NCBI GenBank assembly: GCA_039817885.1
Contig: JBCBUY010000001.1
Span: forward strand, 33,605 to 97,604
Length of the DNA: 64,000 nt
Origin: CALLCD01 sp039817885
GTDB taxonomy: Bacteria > Pseudomonadota > Alphaproteobacteria > Caulobacterales > Hyphomonadaceae
Reading direction: 5' to 3'
Shown: in pieces, positions 25,816 through 34,070 of the stretch
Layout: each line of letters opens with the position of its first letter
Position numbering within the stretch: position 1 is the stretch's first letter
Made by a program: the position numbers and the translations under genes
The notes under the pieces: generated by a model
The model's database searches: none
Told to the model about the DNA's origin: nothing
The model's input: the letters and a program-made list of their open reading frames with translations, nothing else

Positions 25816-25844
25816 ACACCCACATTTGGCGCGGTGGGTGTTTT
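25816..25844 (+). terminator. Stem-loop with U-tract in the crotonase leader
   Basis: ACACCCAC (25816-25823) and GTGGGTGT (25834-25841) form a perfect 8-bp stem with a 10-base loop, followed by TTT. It ends about 35 bases before ATG 25880. The shape is that of an intrinsic terminator; in this place it would be an attenuator of the crotonase gene or would mark the end of a short upstream transcript. Confidence 0.4.
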
Positions 25845-25879
25845 ATGAGGATAGTCTGGAAAAGACTGGGGAGAGAGAT

Positions 25880-26665
25880 ATGGAATTCGACGGGCTGAAT
25901 GTTTCAATTAAGGACGGCATTGGACGTGTGATCCTCGCTCGGCCAGACAGGCTGAACCGGTTCGACCGGACGCTCATGACATCCCTCCGCGATGTCGCCC
26001 GCGCCCTTCATGACCGAGCCGACGTGAATGTCGTGATCCTCTCCGCCGAGGGCGACGCGTTTTCAGCCGGCGCGGACCTCGACAGCACAACTGGCGTCGC
26101 CGAAGCGCCGAGCCTTGTCGAACAGCGCCTCGCCTTTCGGCTCGGGCCGGACATGTGCGAAGCGTGGGAACGGTTGGAACAGGTCACCCTCATCGCCATT
26201 CAGGGCTATTGCATCGGCGGTGCCGCGGCGCTTGCATTGGCGTGCGATTTCCGCATTGCCGACAACACCGCATCGCTCCGCCTGCCGGAAGTGCCCCTCG
26301 GCATCAATATGAGCTGGCGGTCCCTCCCCCGCCTCGCGACGCTGATCGGACCATCAAAAGCCAAGCGCTTCGCCATGCTCGGCGAAGCCATTGAAGCGCC
26401 CCTCGCGCGCGATTGGGGGTTGGTCGATGACGTCACCACCGACGCTGGGGAAGCCGCCGAGGACCTCGCCGCCCGGCTGAACGCCCTGCCGCCCCTTGCG
26501 CTCCGAATGACGAAAGAAGCGATCAACGCTGCGTCAAACGCGAACCACTACACCTCCAGCTTCATGGACCGCGACCAGTTCCTGCTGACCTTTGGATCAG
26601 AAGACTTCAAGGAAGGCGTGACCGCGTTCTTCGAAAAAAGAGATCCGGAGTTTCGGGGGCGTTAG
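25880..26665 (+). CDS. Enoyl-CoA hydratase/isomerase (crotonase) family protein, atypical active site
   Basis: Crotonase fold of 261 residues acting on acyl-CoA thioesters. The oxyanion-hole segments FSAGADLD near 63 and GYCIGGAAALALACDFRIA near 110 are present. The usual hydratase glutamate in GGGxELAxxCD is replaced by alanine (GGAAALALACD), while the second is kept (LRLPEVPLGINMSW). It is therefore probably not a classical hydratase, and may be an isomerase, hydrolase or other crotonase. Start ATG 25880 with GGGGAGAGAG ahead. Next gene is a second crotonase, 79 bases on. Confidence 0.85.
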   Translation: MEFDGLNVSIKDGIGRVILARPDRLNRFDRTLMTSLRDVARALHDRADVNVVILSAEGDAFSAGADLDSTTGVAEAPSLVEQRLAFRLGPDMCEAWERLEQVTLIAIQGYCIGGAAALALACDFRIADNTASLRLPEVPLGINMSWRSLPRLATLIGPSKAKRFAMLGEAIEAPLARDWGLVDDVTTDAGEAAEDLAARLNALPPLALRMTKEAINAASNANHYTSSFMDRDQFLLTFGSEDFKEGVTAFFEKRDPEFRGR

Positions 26666-26744
26666 TCGACCAAGTGATAGCTGGCACATACCGATTGAAC
26701 CGCCTATAGCTCGCCGCAAACAGGACAAGCGCGGAGGAACACCC

Positions 26745-27521
26745 ATGGCCTACGAAACCCTGCTGACCGAAACCGACGGTGCGGTAGCGATGATCACTCT
26801 AAACCGGCCCGACGCGCTGAACGCGTTTAACAACCAGCTGATGAATGAGCTGACCGACGCGCTGGACGGCTTCGAGGCGGATCCCGCGATTGGCTGCATC
26901 GTGATCACGGGCTCGGAAAAAGCGTTCGCTGCAGGCGCAGACATCAAGGAAATGCGCGAGCAGTCCTATATGGACGCGTTCTATTCGGACTTTATCACCC
27001 GCAATTGGGAACGGACCTCGCGCTGCCGGAAGCCGGTCATCGCGGCTGTGGCAGGCTATGCTCTCGGCGGCGGCTGCGAGCTTGCTATGATGTGCGACTT
27101 CATCCTCGCCGGAGACAATGCGAAATTCGGCCAGCCAGAGATCACCATCGGCGTCTCGCCTGGGGCGGGCGGCACCCAGCGCATGACGCGCTTTATTGGC
27201 AAGTCCAAGGCGATGGAGATGTGCCTGACGGGTCGGATGATGGACGCTGAAGAAGCAGAGCGCTGCGGCCTTGTCTCCCGGATCGTGCCGGTCGCAGAAC
27301 TGGTCGATGAAGCAAAGAAGGTCGCCCATAAGATCGCCTCCTTGCCGCGCGCAACGGCCATGCTGACCAAGGAGATGGTCAACGCCTCCTACGAGACCCC
27401 TCTCTCCCATGGTGTCATGTTCGAGCGGCGCCTGTTCCACTCCCTCTTTGCTACGGAGGACCAATCCGAAGGCATGGCCGCCTTTGTCGAGAAACGAAAA
27501 CCGGACTTCAAGAACAAGTAA
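26745..27521 (+). CDS. Enoyl-CoA hydratase (short-chain crotonase)
   Basis: Hydrates 2-enoyl-CoA to 3-hydroxyacyl-CoA in beta-oxidation. Both catalytic glutamates are in place: GYALGGGCELAMMCDFILAG near residue 110 and FGQPEITIGVSPGAGGTQRM near 130. FAAGADIKEM forms the other half of the oxyanion hole, and the C-terminal trimerisation helix ends in EGMAAFVEKRKPDFKNK. Length 258 is standard. GCGGAGG ahead of ATG 26745 is a strong ribosome-binding site. It differs from its neighbour, which lacks the first glutamate. Confidence 0.93.
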   Translation: MAYETLLTETDGAVAMITLNRPDALNAFNNQLMNELTDALDGFEADPAIGCIVITGSEKAFAAGADIKEMREQSYMDAFYSDFITRNWERTSRCRKPVIAAVAGYALGGGCELAMMCDFILAGDNAKFGQPEITIGVSPGAGGTQRMTRFIGKSKAMEMCLTGRMMDAEEAERCGLVSRIVPVAELVDEAKKVAHKIASLPRATAMLTKEMVNASYETPLSHGVMFERRLFHSLFATEDQSEGMAAFVEKRKPDFKNK

Positions 27522-27534
27522 GCTTAGGGTTGCA

Positions 27535-27551
27535 CGTGCCGGACCGGCACG
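27535..27551 (+). terminator. GC-rich stem-loop after the enoyl-CoA hydratase gene
   Basis: CGTGCCG and CGGCACG form a perfect 7-bp stem around GAC, 14 bases after the hydratase stop. There is no U-tract, so it is a weak terminator candidate. Confidence 0.3.
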
Positions 27552-27647
27552 GCGTGTCACAATCCCGGCAATTCTGTTAGCTCGCCTTGCATGCAATACC
27601 AATTTGGTGCTGGACTGCTACCAGAGAGAATGGGGAGAAATGCAAAG

Positions 27648-27872
27648 ATGAGTCTCGCTGCTGGCGAAATGCTGGTCCTCTGTATTGGCCTCTATTTCGG
27701 GGCGGGCGCTTTGTTTGCGCTTGCTTTTGTGAGTTTCGGTGTCAGCAAGATCGATCCGGCCGCGAAGACAATGCCGCTAAAAGCAAGGATACTTGTCTTT
27801 CCGGGGGTGACGCTGCTTTGGCCCTTGATGGGCTATAAGTGGATCACGCAAACAGAGCCGCCCCTATCATGA
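27648..27872 (+). CDS. Small two-TM membrane protein, first gene of the Rieske/ferric-reductase operon
   Basis: 74 residues from ATG 27648 (GGGGAGAAATG upstream). Two hydrophobic helices, MLVLCIGLYFGAGALFALAF and ILVFPGVTLLWPLMGYKW, are joined by a short loop with VSKIDPAAKTMP. The second helix with its TLLWPL motif followed by a basic/aromatic end looks conserved. The stop overlaps the next start (ATGA). It is probably a structural or assembly subunit of the membrane redox complex encoded by the operon; this is inference from order alone. Confidence 0.6.
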   Translation: MSLAAGEMLVLCIGLYFGAGALFALAFVSFGVSKIDPAAKTMPLKARILVFPGVTLLWPLMGYKWITQTEPPLS

Positions 27873-28027
27873 AGCGCGCCCATCAAAGATCACATATTGG
27901 GATTTGGCTTGTGCTGACCCCCGCCATGGCGGCAATCATCTGGCTTGCCGTAAACCTGCGGCCATCAGTTCCGATAAACCCCTCACTGCCCAGCGCGCTC
28001 GTCGACGAGGTGTCCGATGTCCCATGA
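27869..28027 (+). CDS. Small one-TM protein, second gene of the redox operon
   Basis: 52 residues from ATG 27869. A basic N-terminus (MKRAHQRSH) precedes one helix (IGIWLVLTPAMAAIIWLAVN), then a periplasmic Pro-rich tail (RPSVPINPSLPSAL). It overlaps the preceding gene by four bases and the following one by eleven, so it is almost certainly translated as part of this set despite its size. The function is unknown, and the gene is easily missed by automatic annotation. Confidence 0.55.
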   Translation: MKRAHQRSHIGIWLVLTPAMAAIIWLAVNLRPSVPINPSLPSALVDEVSDVP

Positions 28028-29063
28028 CTATCAGGGCGTACAATGGACACCGTTCAAAGTCCGCTACGACCGATGGATGCTCCTCGGCATAGGACTGTAT
28101 CTCAGCGCGTTCATCCTTGTGACCTCACTAACGAGCCCGGCCGGGGAGAGCTTCACACCGATCCAGTTATTGATCCGGGCAACAGGAACGTTAGCCTTTG
28201 GCTTGCTGACATTTATTCTGATGATTGGACCGCTGGCGCGCCTGACGCCGCGATTCAAGCCATTTCTCTACAATCGGCGACACCTAGGTGTCACAACTTT
28301 CTTGATCGCCCTTGTCCACGCCGGTCTGGTGCTCCTTTGGTACCATGGATTTAGCGATCTAAATCCCTTGGTATCCCTATTCGTATCGAACCCACGCTAC
28401 GGATCTCTGGCCGGATTTCCATTTGAATCCTTGGGCTTTGTCGCGCTTTTGATCATGTTCCTTATGGCAGCGACGAGCCATGATTTCTGGAACGCCAATC
28501 TCGGGCCCGGCCTCTGGAAAGCCATCCATATGGGCGTCTACGCAGCCTATGGATTGCTTGTCGCTCATGTGGCGCTTGGTGCTATCCAGTTCGAGAAAGA
28601 TCCAGCCTATGTTGTGATATTGAGTGCAGGGGCAGGCCTTGTCGCGGGCCTCCACATCATCACCGGATTTATGGCATTCAAGCGGGTCAGAGGCGCTGGT
28701 ATTGATGGCTGGCTGCAAGTTGCGCGCGCCACCGATATCCCCGACACCGGCGCGCGAATTGTGCGACCGGCAAAAGGCGAAGCCATTGCCGTATTCCGCC
28801 AAGGCGATGATATCTTTGCAGTCTCCAATGTTTGCCGGCACCAAGGCGGCCCCCTCGGCGAGGGCAAGATCGTCGACGATTGCATTACATGCCCCTGGCA
28901 TGGTTTCCAGTATCGCATGGTCGATGGCTGCTCTCCACCTCCGTATACGGAGAAAATATCGACCTACGCCACGCGTATCGTAGACGGCAAAGTCTATGTT
29001 GATCCAAAGCCGAACCCTCCGGGCACACGCCAGGAACCGTCTAAAATCGGAACGAACGGATGA
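28017..29063 (+). CDS. Ferric-reductase-like heme membrane domain fused to a Rieske [2Fe-2S] domain
   Basis: 348 residues. Residues about 20-225 carry six hydrophobic helices with pairs of histidines suited to bis-heme ligation (NRRHLGVTTFLIALVHAG, WKAIHMGVYAAYGLLVAHVA), as in ferric reductases and MsrQ. Residues about 240-330 are a Rieske domain with both ligand pairs: CRHQGGPLGEG and CPWHGFQYR. The fusion implies electron transfer between quinol or membrane heme and an iron-sulfur centre. ATGA-coupled to the next gene. Donor and acceptor are unknown. Confidence 0.88.
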   Translation: MSHDYQGVQWTPFKVRYDRWMLLGIGLYLSAFILVTSLTSPAGESFTPIQLLIRATGTLAFGLLTFILMIGPLARLTPRFKPFLYNRRHLGVTTFLIALVHAGLVLLWYHGFSDLNPLVSLFVSNPRYGSLAGFPFESLGFVALLIMFLMAATSHDFWNANLGPGLWKAIHMGVYAAYGLLVAHVALGAIQFEKDPAYVVILSAGAGLVAGLHIITGFMAFKRVRGAGIDGWLQVARATDIPDTGARIVRPAKGEAIAVFRQGDDIFAVSNVCRHQGGPLGEGKIVDDCITCPWHGFQYRMVDGCSPPPYTEKISTYATRIVDGKVYVDPKPNPPGTRQEPSKIGTNG

Positions 29064-29812
29064 AGCAGGACGACTTCTTTATCGGCTGGAGCGCTGAGCC
29101 TCCGAAAGCCGATCGCCGGGCGTTTCTCACAGCCGGGATTCTGCTCACCCTTGGCGGCGCGGCAGGAGGAGCGCTGCTCGCGTCCAGGCAGCGCCCTCCC
29201 GGTCGGGGCACGTGGAACCAGGGAGATGTTCGAGAATTCACGGGCATCGCTTCGGCAGACCCCTATGCCATGCTGCGCACAATGGATGTTGACGGCCAAC
29301 CGAAGACGGCCCTTCTCGCCTGCCTCGGAAAATGCGGCGTTGCCGCCAGGATTGCCTCCTATATTGGCCAATGTGTGGTCGTGCGCGGCAGCCTTATCGA
29401 GCGGGGACGCCACGCCATGATTGCAGTCATTGACGGGCCGAACTGGATAGAGGCGGTTGATGGGCCGGTGCCTGAAAGCCTGGCCCTTCCAGCGGTCGAA
29501 CCGATCGGAGATGTCGATTTGGCTGGCAGAATTCTCGATACAAAGTGCTGGTTCGGAGCCATGCGACCAGCAAACGGCAAGGTGCACAAAGCGTGCGCGT
29601 CGCTGTGCATACGCGGTGGTCTTCCGCCGGCTTTCTTCGTGGAAGACCGATCTGGCCGGTCAGCTCTGATGATCATGAGTGATAATGGCCGTGCCTATGG
29701 CGACGACGTACTGCCCCTTGTGGCTGAACCCATTGAGCTGCGCGCGCAGGCATCTCGCCAGGGCGATATTCTGATGCTGGACGCCCCGATATCGCAAATG
29801 CGGCTCCTCTAG
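29060..29812 (+). CDS. Cys-rich exported/membrane-anchored protein of the redox operon
   Basis: 250 residues starting in the four-base overlap with the Rieske fusion gene. DRRAFLTAGILLTLGGAAGG near residue 18 looks like a twin-arginine (Tat) signal or anchor. Six cysteines follow in a repeated style: ACLGKC near 88, IGQC near 100, DTKCWFGAMRP near 175 and HKACASLCIRGG near 190. These suit a metal, heme or disulfide role. The DTKCWFGAMRP..HKACASLC block appears conserved in similar operons, but I cannot name a family. It is probably the periplasmic partner of the Rieske/heme protein. Confidence 0.6.
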   Translation: MKQDDFFIGWSAEPPKADRRAFLTAGILLTLGGAAGGALLASRQRPPGRGTWNQGDVREFTGIASADPYAMLRTMDVDGQPKTALLACLGKCGVAARIASYIGQCVVVRGSLIERGRHAMIAVIDGPNWIEAVDGPVPESLALPAVEPIGDVDLAGRILDTKCWFGAMRPANGKVHKACASLCIRGGLPPAFFVEDRSGRSALMIMSDNGRAYGDDVLPLVAEPIELRAQASRQGDILMLDAPISQMRLL

Positions 29813-29908
29813 AAATTCGCCATTCACACAAATTTCGCTTTGGAATTGCAAATTTTCAGTGTTTGATAGTTCCCCATGGTGTGGGGCCCGCAAGGGTCAA
29901 AATTGGGG

Positions 29909-31012
29909 ATGCAGGTGGACGAGGTCTATATCCTTGCGGCCATAGCAATTGGTGTCGCAGTCTTCGCAGCCGCTGCTTCAGCGGCCTGGTATTTCTTTTT
30001 ACGAGCAGAGCGCCCGAAACAGTTTCGCATCCGGGCCGATATGGATGGCACCTATCTATATCGAAAAAACCCAAATGATGCTTGGACCGCGCTTCAATCT
30101 GGAGAGTTGGTGGAGGAAACCCCGCCAACGGAGATCCTTGTCAGACCAGTGGGCAATCGACGGTTTCTTGCCTTCACATCCTATGATGAAGAGCTGGACA
30201 AAAACGGAAAGCAAGACGCCGACCAGGTCAGTCGCAACGACCATTTGAGCTATCTGATGAGCGAAAATAGCGACGCCGAAGAATTGTACAAAAAGAGATC
30301 GAACCGGAAAGCGGATGAGAGCCCCCCGAAAGACCCGCCAGGTCGCGTCTCTCTGCGCATCCAGGTCTGCAAACCCATTCCCTTTCACGTCCGCACCAAA
30401 GATCGACATCGCCTGCTCATCAAAGCAAAACTCCGGTTTCAATTAACGCGCGACGGCGTTGTCAAAGCCGCGCGCTTCGACGATTTTGCGACAGTCCTGG
30501 ACGACCGAATTGAGGCCGAACTGCGTTCGGCGATCGGGGCCCGCCGAGATGAAGAATTGCGCGGAGATCAGGGCGAGATTGCCGCAGCCGTTGAAGAGTG
30601 TCTGAAGAAAAACGAAACCGGTCCGGATACCAATGGCAGCGCGCTCGGAATCAAGATCATTGGATTCTACTTCAACTTCGAAGAAGCCCCACGCAGCATC
30701 TCGGCAACCGTCAAATCGAAAGACGCAGCCGACGGAGCCATAGGACTCGATCTCATTGGATCATCCTTCACTGGACAAGGGTCCGTTGGTCCGATGCACT
30801 TCAGCGAGCAAGATCTCGACCGCATTGCCGATGTCTTCAAGGGCAGAGACAAGGAAGAAACCGCAGCCCTTGTCCGTTTGATGGAACTGCAAACGCAACA
30901 GAATATTGTGCAGACCGTCAGCCAGTCCGGTAGATTGGTCGTCGTGACGGCCAAGGAGCTTGGCATCAATGCCGAACTTCTAAAGCAGGCGAAGGGTAAC
31001 GGCGGAGAATAA
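29909..31012 (+). CDS. Membrane-anchored SPFH/Band-7-like protein
   Basis: 367 residues from ATG 29909; the frame opens at ATG 29876 and either start could be used. An N-terminal helix (ILAAIAIGVAVFAAAASAAW) anchors it. The region about 175-270 (PIPFHVRTKDRHRLLIKAKL, FATVLDDRIEAELRSAIG, GIKIIGFYFNFEE) resembles the SPFH beta-sheet/helix domain of stomatins. A linker and a coiled-coil-like tail (ETAALVRLMELQTQQNIVQ) follow. Such proteins scaffold membrane complexes. The assignment is by pattern, not by search. It follows the redox operon after a 96-base gap. Confidence 0.55.
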   Translation: MQVDEVYILAAIAIGVAVFAAAASAAWYFFLRAERPKQFRIRADMDGTYLYRKNPNDAWTALQSGELVEETPPTEILVRPVGNRRFLAFTSYDEELDKNGKQDADQVSRNDHLSYLMSENSDAEELYKKRSNRKADESPPKDPPGRVSLRIQVCKPIPFHVRTKDRHRLLIKAKLRFQLTRDGVVKAARFDDFATVLDDRIEAELRSAIGARRDEELRGDQGEIAAAVEECLKKNETGPDTNGSALGIKIIGFYFNFEEAPRSISATVKSKDAADGAIGLDLIGSSFTGQGSVGPMHFSEQDLDRIADVFKGRDKEETAALVRLMELQTQQNIVQTVSQSGRLVVVTAKELGINAELLKQAKGNGGE

Positions 31013-31024
31013 GGACCAACAGGC

Positions 31025-31465
31025 TTACATCCCCGCGATGTGTGGCAAAGACTGTAACCGTCGCCATGTTTGAGTGCGGCAGAAGACACGCGCCGCGCAT
31101 CCCCGGAGTTTGAGTGTGTCCGGCCCCGTCTGGGCGATGCTGCCCCGATAGATGCGCCCGTCTTCAGGATTATGCAATCGTCCCCCGATCCACATCTCAC
31201 CATCGAACGCGGCCCCCTCGAACATCAAGGATCCAACCGAACCCGGCTTTAAATCATCTGGCTCCCAAGCCCAAATCAGCTCGCCGCACAATTCATCCGG
31301 CCGCCCCGCGCAGACATCCATACGCACAACAGCACCGTACCCCTCTGTCGCCCAATCGCCCGTGATCGCTGAAAATGGATCTGAGACCTCGGCCCGGGCA
31401 ATAGGATTGGCAAAGCAGAAAAAAGCGAGGAAGGACGCGGTTACAAGCCTGCACGCAATCATCAT
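31025..31465 (-). CDS. DUF2147 family exported protein
   Basis: Small secreted or periplasmic protein of 146 residues with signal MMIACRLVTASFLAFFCFAN. The family pattern follows: ITGDWATEGYGAVVRM, CAGRPDELCGELIWAW, then GGRLHNPEDGRIYRGSI and LRGCAARVFCRTQTWRRL. The conserved cysteines are all present. Function is unknown for the family. I chose ATG 31465 because AAAGGATCC lies nine bases ahead; the frame opens at 31504. Convergent with the SPFH-like gene. Confidence 0.8.
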   Translation of the reverse strand: MMIACRLVTASFLAFFCFANPIARAEVSDPFSAITGDWATEGYGAVVRMDVCAGRPDELCGELIWAWEPDDLKPGSVGSLMFEGAAFDGEMWIGGRLHNPEDGRIYRGSIAQTGPDTLKLRGCAARVFCRTQTWRRLQSLPHIAGM

Positions 31466-31575
31466 CGAGGATCCTTTTGACATCTCGACATGTCTCTCAT
31501 GCACTGAGCAGAGAGACTTCGCGAATGTGAAATCACGAAGAACTTTCGCAAAGAGATCGAAGATTCGAAAAATGG

Positions 31576-32634
31576 TCAGCTTCGGGCTGCAGCGACAAGA
31601 GCTTGTTTTCGGAATGCGGTGGGGGTCACCCCTTCCATGGTCTTGAAAGCACGGTTGAACGGGGCAATCGACCCGTAACCAAGATCGAGGGCAATCTGAG
31701 TGATCTGCAACCGGGCCTTGTCGGGATCCGCGAGCAAGCGCTTGGCATCTTCAATACGATAGCTGTTTAGGAAAGCATTGAAGTTCCGGAACCCGAGCCC
31801 CTGATTGATCAATCGGCGCAGCTTATATTCCGGATAGGCAATCCGGCCCGCGAGACTGGCAATAGTCAGGCCCTCGGCGCGATATACGCCATCCTCCATC
31901 GCCCGGATCAACCTTATGCGCGCAGCATCATCAACCGTTTCAACGGGAGCCAAGTGCCGTGCAACATCCGGGAACGAGAACACATCGATCGAGGTCAGCG
32001 CCCAGCTGGTAAAAACCAAAGAGAGGCCAAACAATACGGCGGCATGAAATCCGGTCAGCGGGAGGGGGGCGACCTCGGTACCGAGCGTAAGTTCTGCCAC
32101 CGCAATGACAATTCCTGTCGTCCCAACCAACGCCGCAAAAACCAGCCGAAACCGACGCCTTGGCTCCACAAGATCAATACTTCGGTGAGCCATGGCCAGC
32201 CACAACGTGTGAACCATCATCGAGATCACGACGACTTGCTGTGCGTAATCTTCAATCACCGACTCTCCGAAGAATGACGGATAAGCTCGGCGCGCGGCGA
32301 ACACGCTCAGCATGAATATCCCCGGCAGGATGCGCCAAAGCCGCCACCTGAAATCATCGTCGAAGAGAGCCGTAGCGAACCACCAGAAAAATACCGAGTT
32401 CATCGTGGCGACGAACGAGAGCACCTGCCGGACAGGTTCTGAATAGTATGTGCCCACAGGGGATGAGATGAGGGCATAACCCGCGGTCCCGAGGGCAAAC
32501 AAAGCGCCGAGGTTCTCAGCACCAAAACCAGGGTTACGTCTCAACAGACGGCCAGCCAGTAGAACGCAGACGCCGGCAGCTGCACTGCGTACCATCAATT
32601 CCGGCAAATAGAGATCGATCGCGGGTATGATCAT
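31576..32634 (-). CDS. AraC-family transcriptional regulator with membrane N-terminus
   Basis: The N-terminal 230 residues hold six or seven hydrophobic helices (SAAAGVCVLLAGRLL, FRLVFAALVGTTGIVIAVAEL), making it a membrane-bound one-component regulator. The C-terminal AraC domain has two helix-turn-helices: GLTIASLAGRIAYPEYKLRR and ITQIALDLGYGSIAPFNRAF, ending GVTPTAFRKQAL. The signal is probably sensed in or near the membrane. It is divergent from an acyltransferase gene (168 bases between the starts), a likely target. Confidence 0.88.
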   Translation of the reverse strand: MIIPAIDLYLPELMVRSAAAGVCVLLAGRLLRRNPGFGAENLGALFALGTAGYALISSPVGTYYSEPVRQVLSFVATMNSVFFWWFATALFDDDFRWRLWRILPGIFMLSVFAARRAYPSFFGESVIEDYAQQVVVISMMVHTLWLAMAHRSIDLVEPRRRFRLVFAALVGTTGIVIAVAELTLGTEVAPLPLTGFHAAVLFGLSLVFTSWALTSIDVFSFPDVARHLAPVETVDDAARIRLIRAMEDGVYRAEGLTIASLAGRIAYPEYKLRRLINQGLGFRNFNAFLNSYRIEDAKRLLADPDKARLQITQIALDLGYGSIAPFNRAFKTMEGVTPTAFRKQALVAAARS

Positions 32635-32801
32635 AAACAGCCTTGTCCAGTAATTGCGCGCCCCGAGTCTACGCCTCCGACGGCCGTGCGATAGGTCGAA
32701 ATATCGATTGAATCCTGAAAAGATGCGGCAATTCTGTAATCACGGCGCGCTCAAAGCCGAAGTGACGTCCCCTGAATTCATCAGATTGAATGGAGGCGCG
32801 C

Positions 32802-34070
32802 ATGGCGGCTGCGATGGAACATCCGGAACACCAGGCCTTGAAAGTTCAGGTCGGCGGAAGCCGGCGATACGATCTTGACTGGTTGAGAGTGCTCGCGTTC
32901 GGCGTGCTCATTTTCTTTCATTCGGCGGTCTTGTTCTTGCCGTCCAGCCTGCCTCGGATTCCCAATCCTGATCCTAGCCAGACCCTGAGCGTATTCGTGG
33001 CCTTCTCACATCAGTTTCGGCTGTCGCTCTTGTTTCTCGTCTCAGGCATGGGCGTCCGCTTCGCTTTGCGCAATCGAACAGGACGCCAATATCTCAGCGA
33101 ACGAACAAAGAGATTGCTGATCCCCCTCTTATTCGGGATCGCCGTCATCGTACCGCCGATGGTCTATCTGGAAAAACTCTATAATGATGAGTTTTCCGGC
33201 GGCTTCCTGCAGTTCTACCGCGTGGTCTTCACTGAAGGTGTCTATCCAACCGGTAATCTCAGCTGGCACCATTACTGGTTCATCGCCTATCTCTTCATAT
33301 TCTGCCTTGTGACTTGGCCTTTGTTTCGCCGATGGCTTGGACGCGATGCCGAGACGTTGGCGCAAAGGACAAACTGGCTGCTGCGTGGTCGCCGGATCTA
33401 CTCGGTCGCCGCTCCAATTATCCTGATTGAATGGCTTCTTCGGCCAATCTTTCCAGGGTTCCACAACCTCATTACAGATTGGGCCAATTTCACCCATTGG
33501 CTCGTCATTTTCATCGCAGGCTTCGCCATGGCGCACGATACGCGCCTCCTCGATCGATGCCGAGATCTTCGATTTATGTCGCTGACCATCGGACTTATCG
33601 GGTCAAGTATCGTGTTTGCCCAATACTATTCACTTGAGCACTATGGGTTTCATCTCAAGACCGACATCACCCTGCCGAATGCCATAGCGTTCATTTGGTT
33701 CTCAATTGTCCGGATCATCGCCGAATGGGCCTGGATCCTAACCTGCGTGGGGTTTGCAGCGCGATATCTAAACCGCCCAAGCCGTGCGCTGACCTATCTC
33801 AACGGAGCAGTCTATCCCCTCTTCTGCCTGCACCTGACCACCATCGTCGCACTTGCTTATCTTGTTCTGCCGACAGACCTCCCGATAGGGGTGAAGTTTC
33901 TGACCCTCTCATTTAGCACATACGCGATTTGCTTCGCGCTCTATGAGGGCGTTGTCCGGAGAATTGGTGTGATGGGGTTGCTGGTTGGGGCGAAGCCTAT
34001 GACCGCAGCGCCGCGAGAAGATTCTCAGCCTGGCGGAGACTATAAGCTTCCGGGATCGGCGAACGCATAA
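32802..34070 (+). CDS. Acyltransferase 3 family membrane protein (OpgC-like)
   Basis: 422 residues with about ten TM helices. The N-terminal RRYDLDWLRVLAFGVLIFFH has the family arginine and catalytic histidine. SLLFLVSGMGVRFALR and HHYWFIAYLFIFCLVTWPL are the other typical blocks, and the family resembles the glucan-succinylating OpgC/MdoC proteins. Acyl acceptor unknown. Start ATG 32802 with GGAGG five bases before; 32790 is an alternative. The 3' end overlaps the convergent TetR gene by 74 bases. Divergent from an AraC regulator that may control it. Confidence 0.85.
   Translation: MAAAMEHPEHQALKVQVGGSRRYDLDWLRVLAFGVLIFFHSAVLFLPSSLPRIPNPDPSQTLSVFVAFSHQFRLSLLFLVSGMGVRFALRNRTGRQYLSERTKRLLIPLLFGIAVIVPPMVYLEKLYNDEFSGGFLQFYRVVFTEGVYPTGNLSWHHYWFIAYLFIFCLVTWPLFRRWLGRDAETLAQRTNWLLRGRRIYSVAAPIILIEWLLRPIFPGFHNLITDWANFTHWLVIFIAGFAMAHDTRLLDRCRDLRFMSLTIGLIGSSIVFAQYYSLEHYGFHLKTDITLPNAIAFIWFSIVRIIAEWAWILTCVGFAARYLNRPSRALTYLNGAVYPLFCLHLTTIVALAYLVLPTDLPIGVKFLTLSFSTYAICFALYEGVVRRIGVMGLLVGAKPMTAAPREDSQPGGDYKLPGSANA

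Noticed and set aside
26799..27602. 267-codon reverse ORF over the enoyl-CoA hydratase
   Set aside because: Antisense shadow of a gene with both catalytic glutamates; His/Arg-rich composition.
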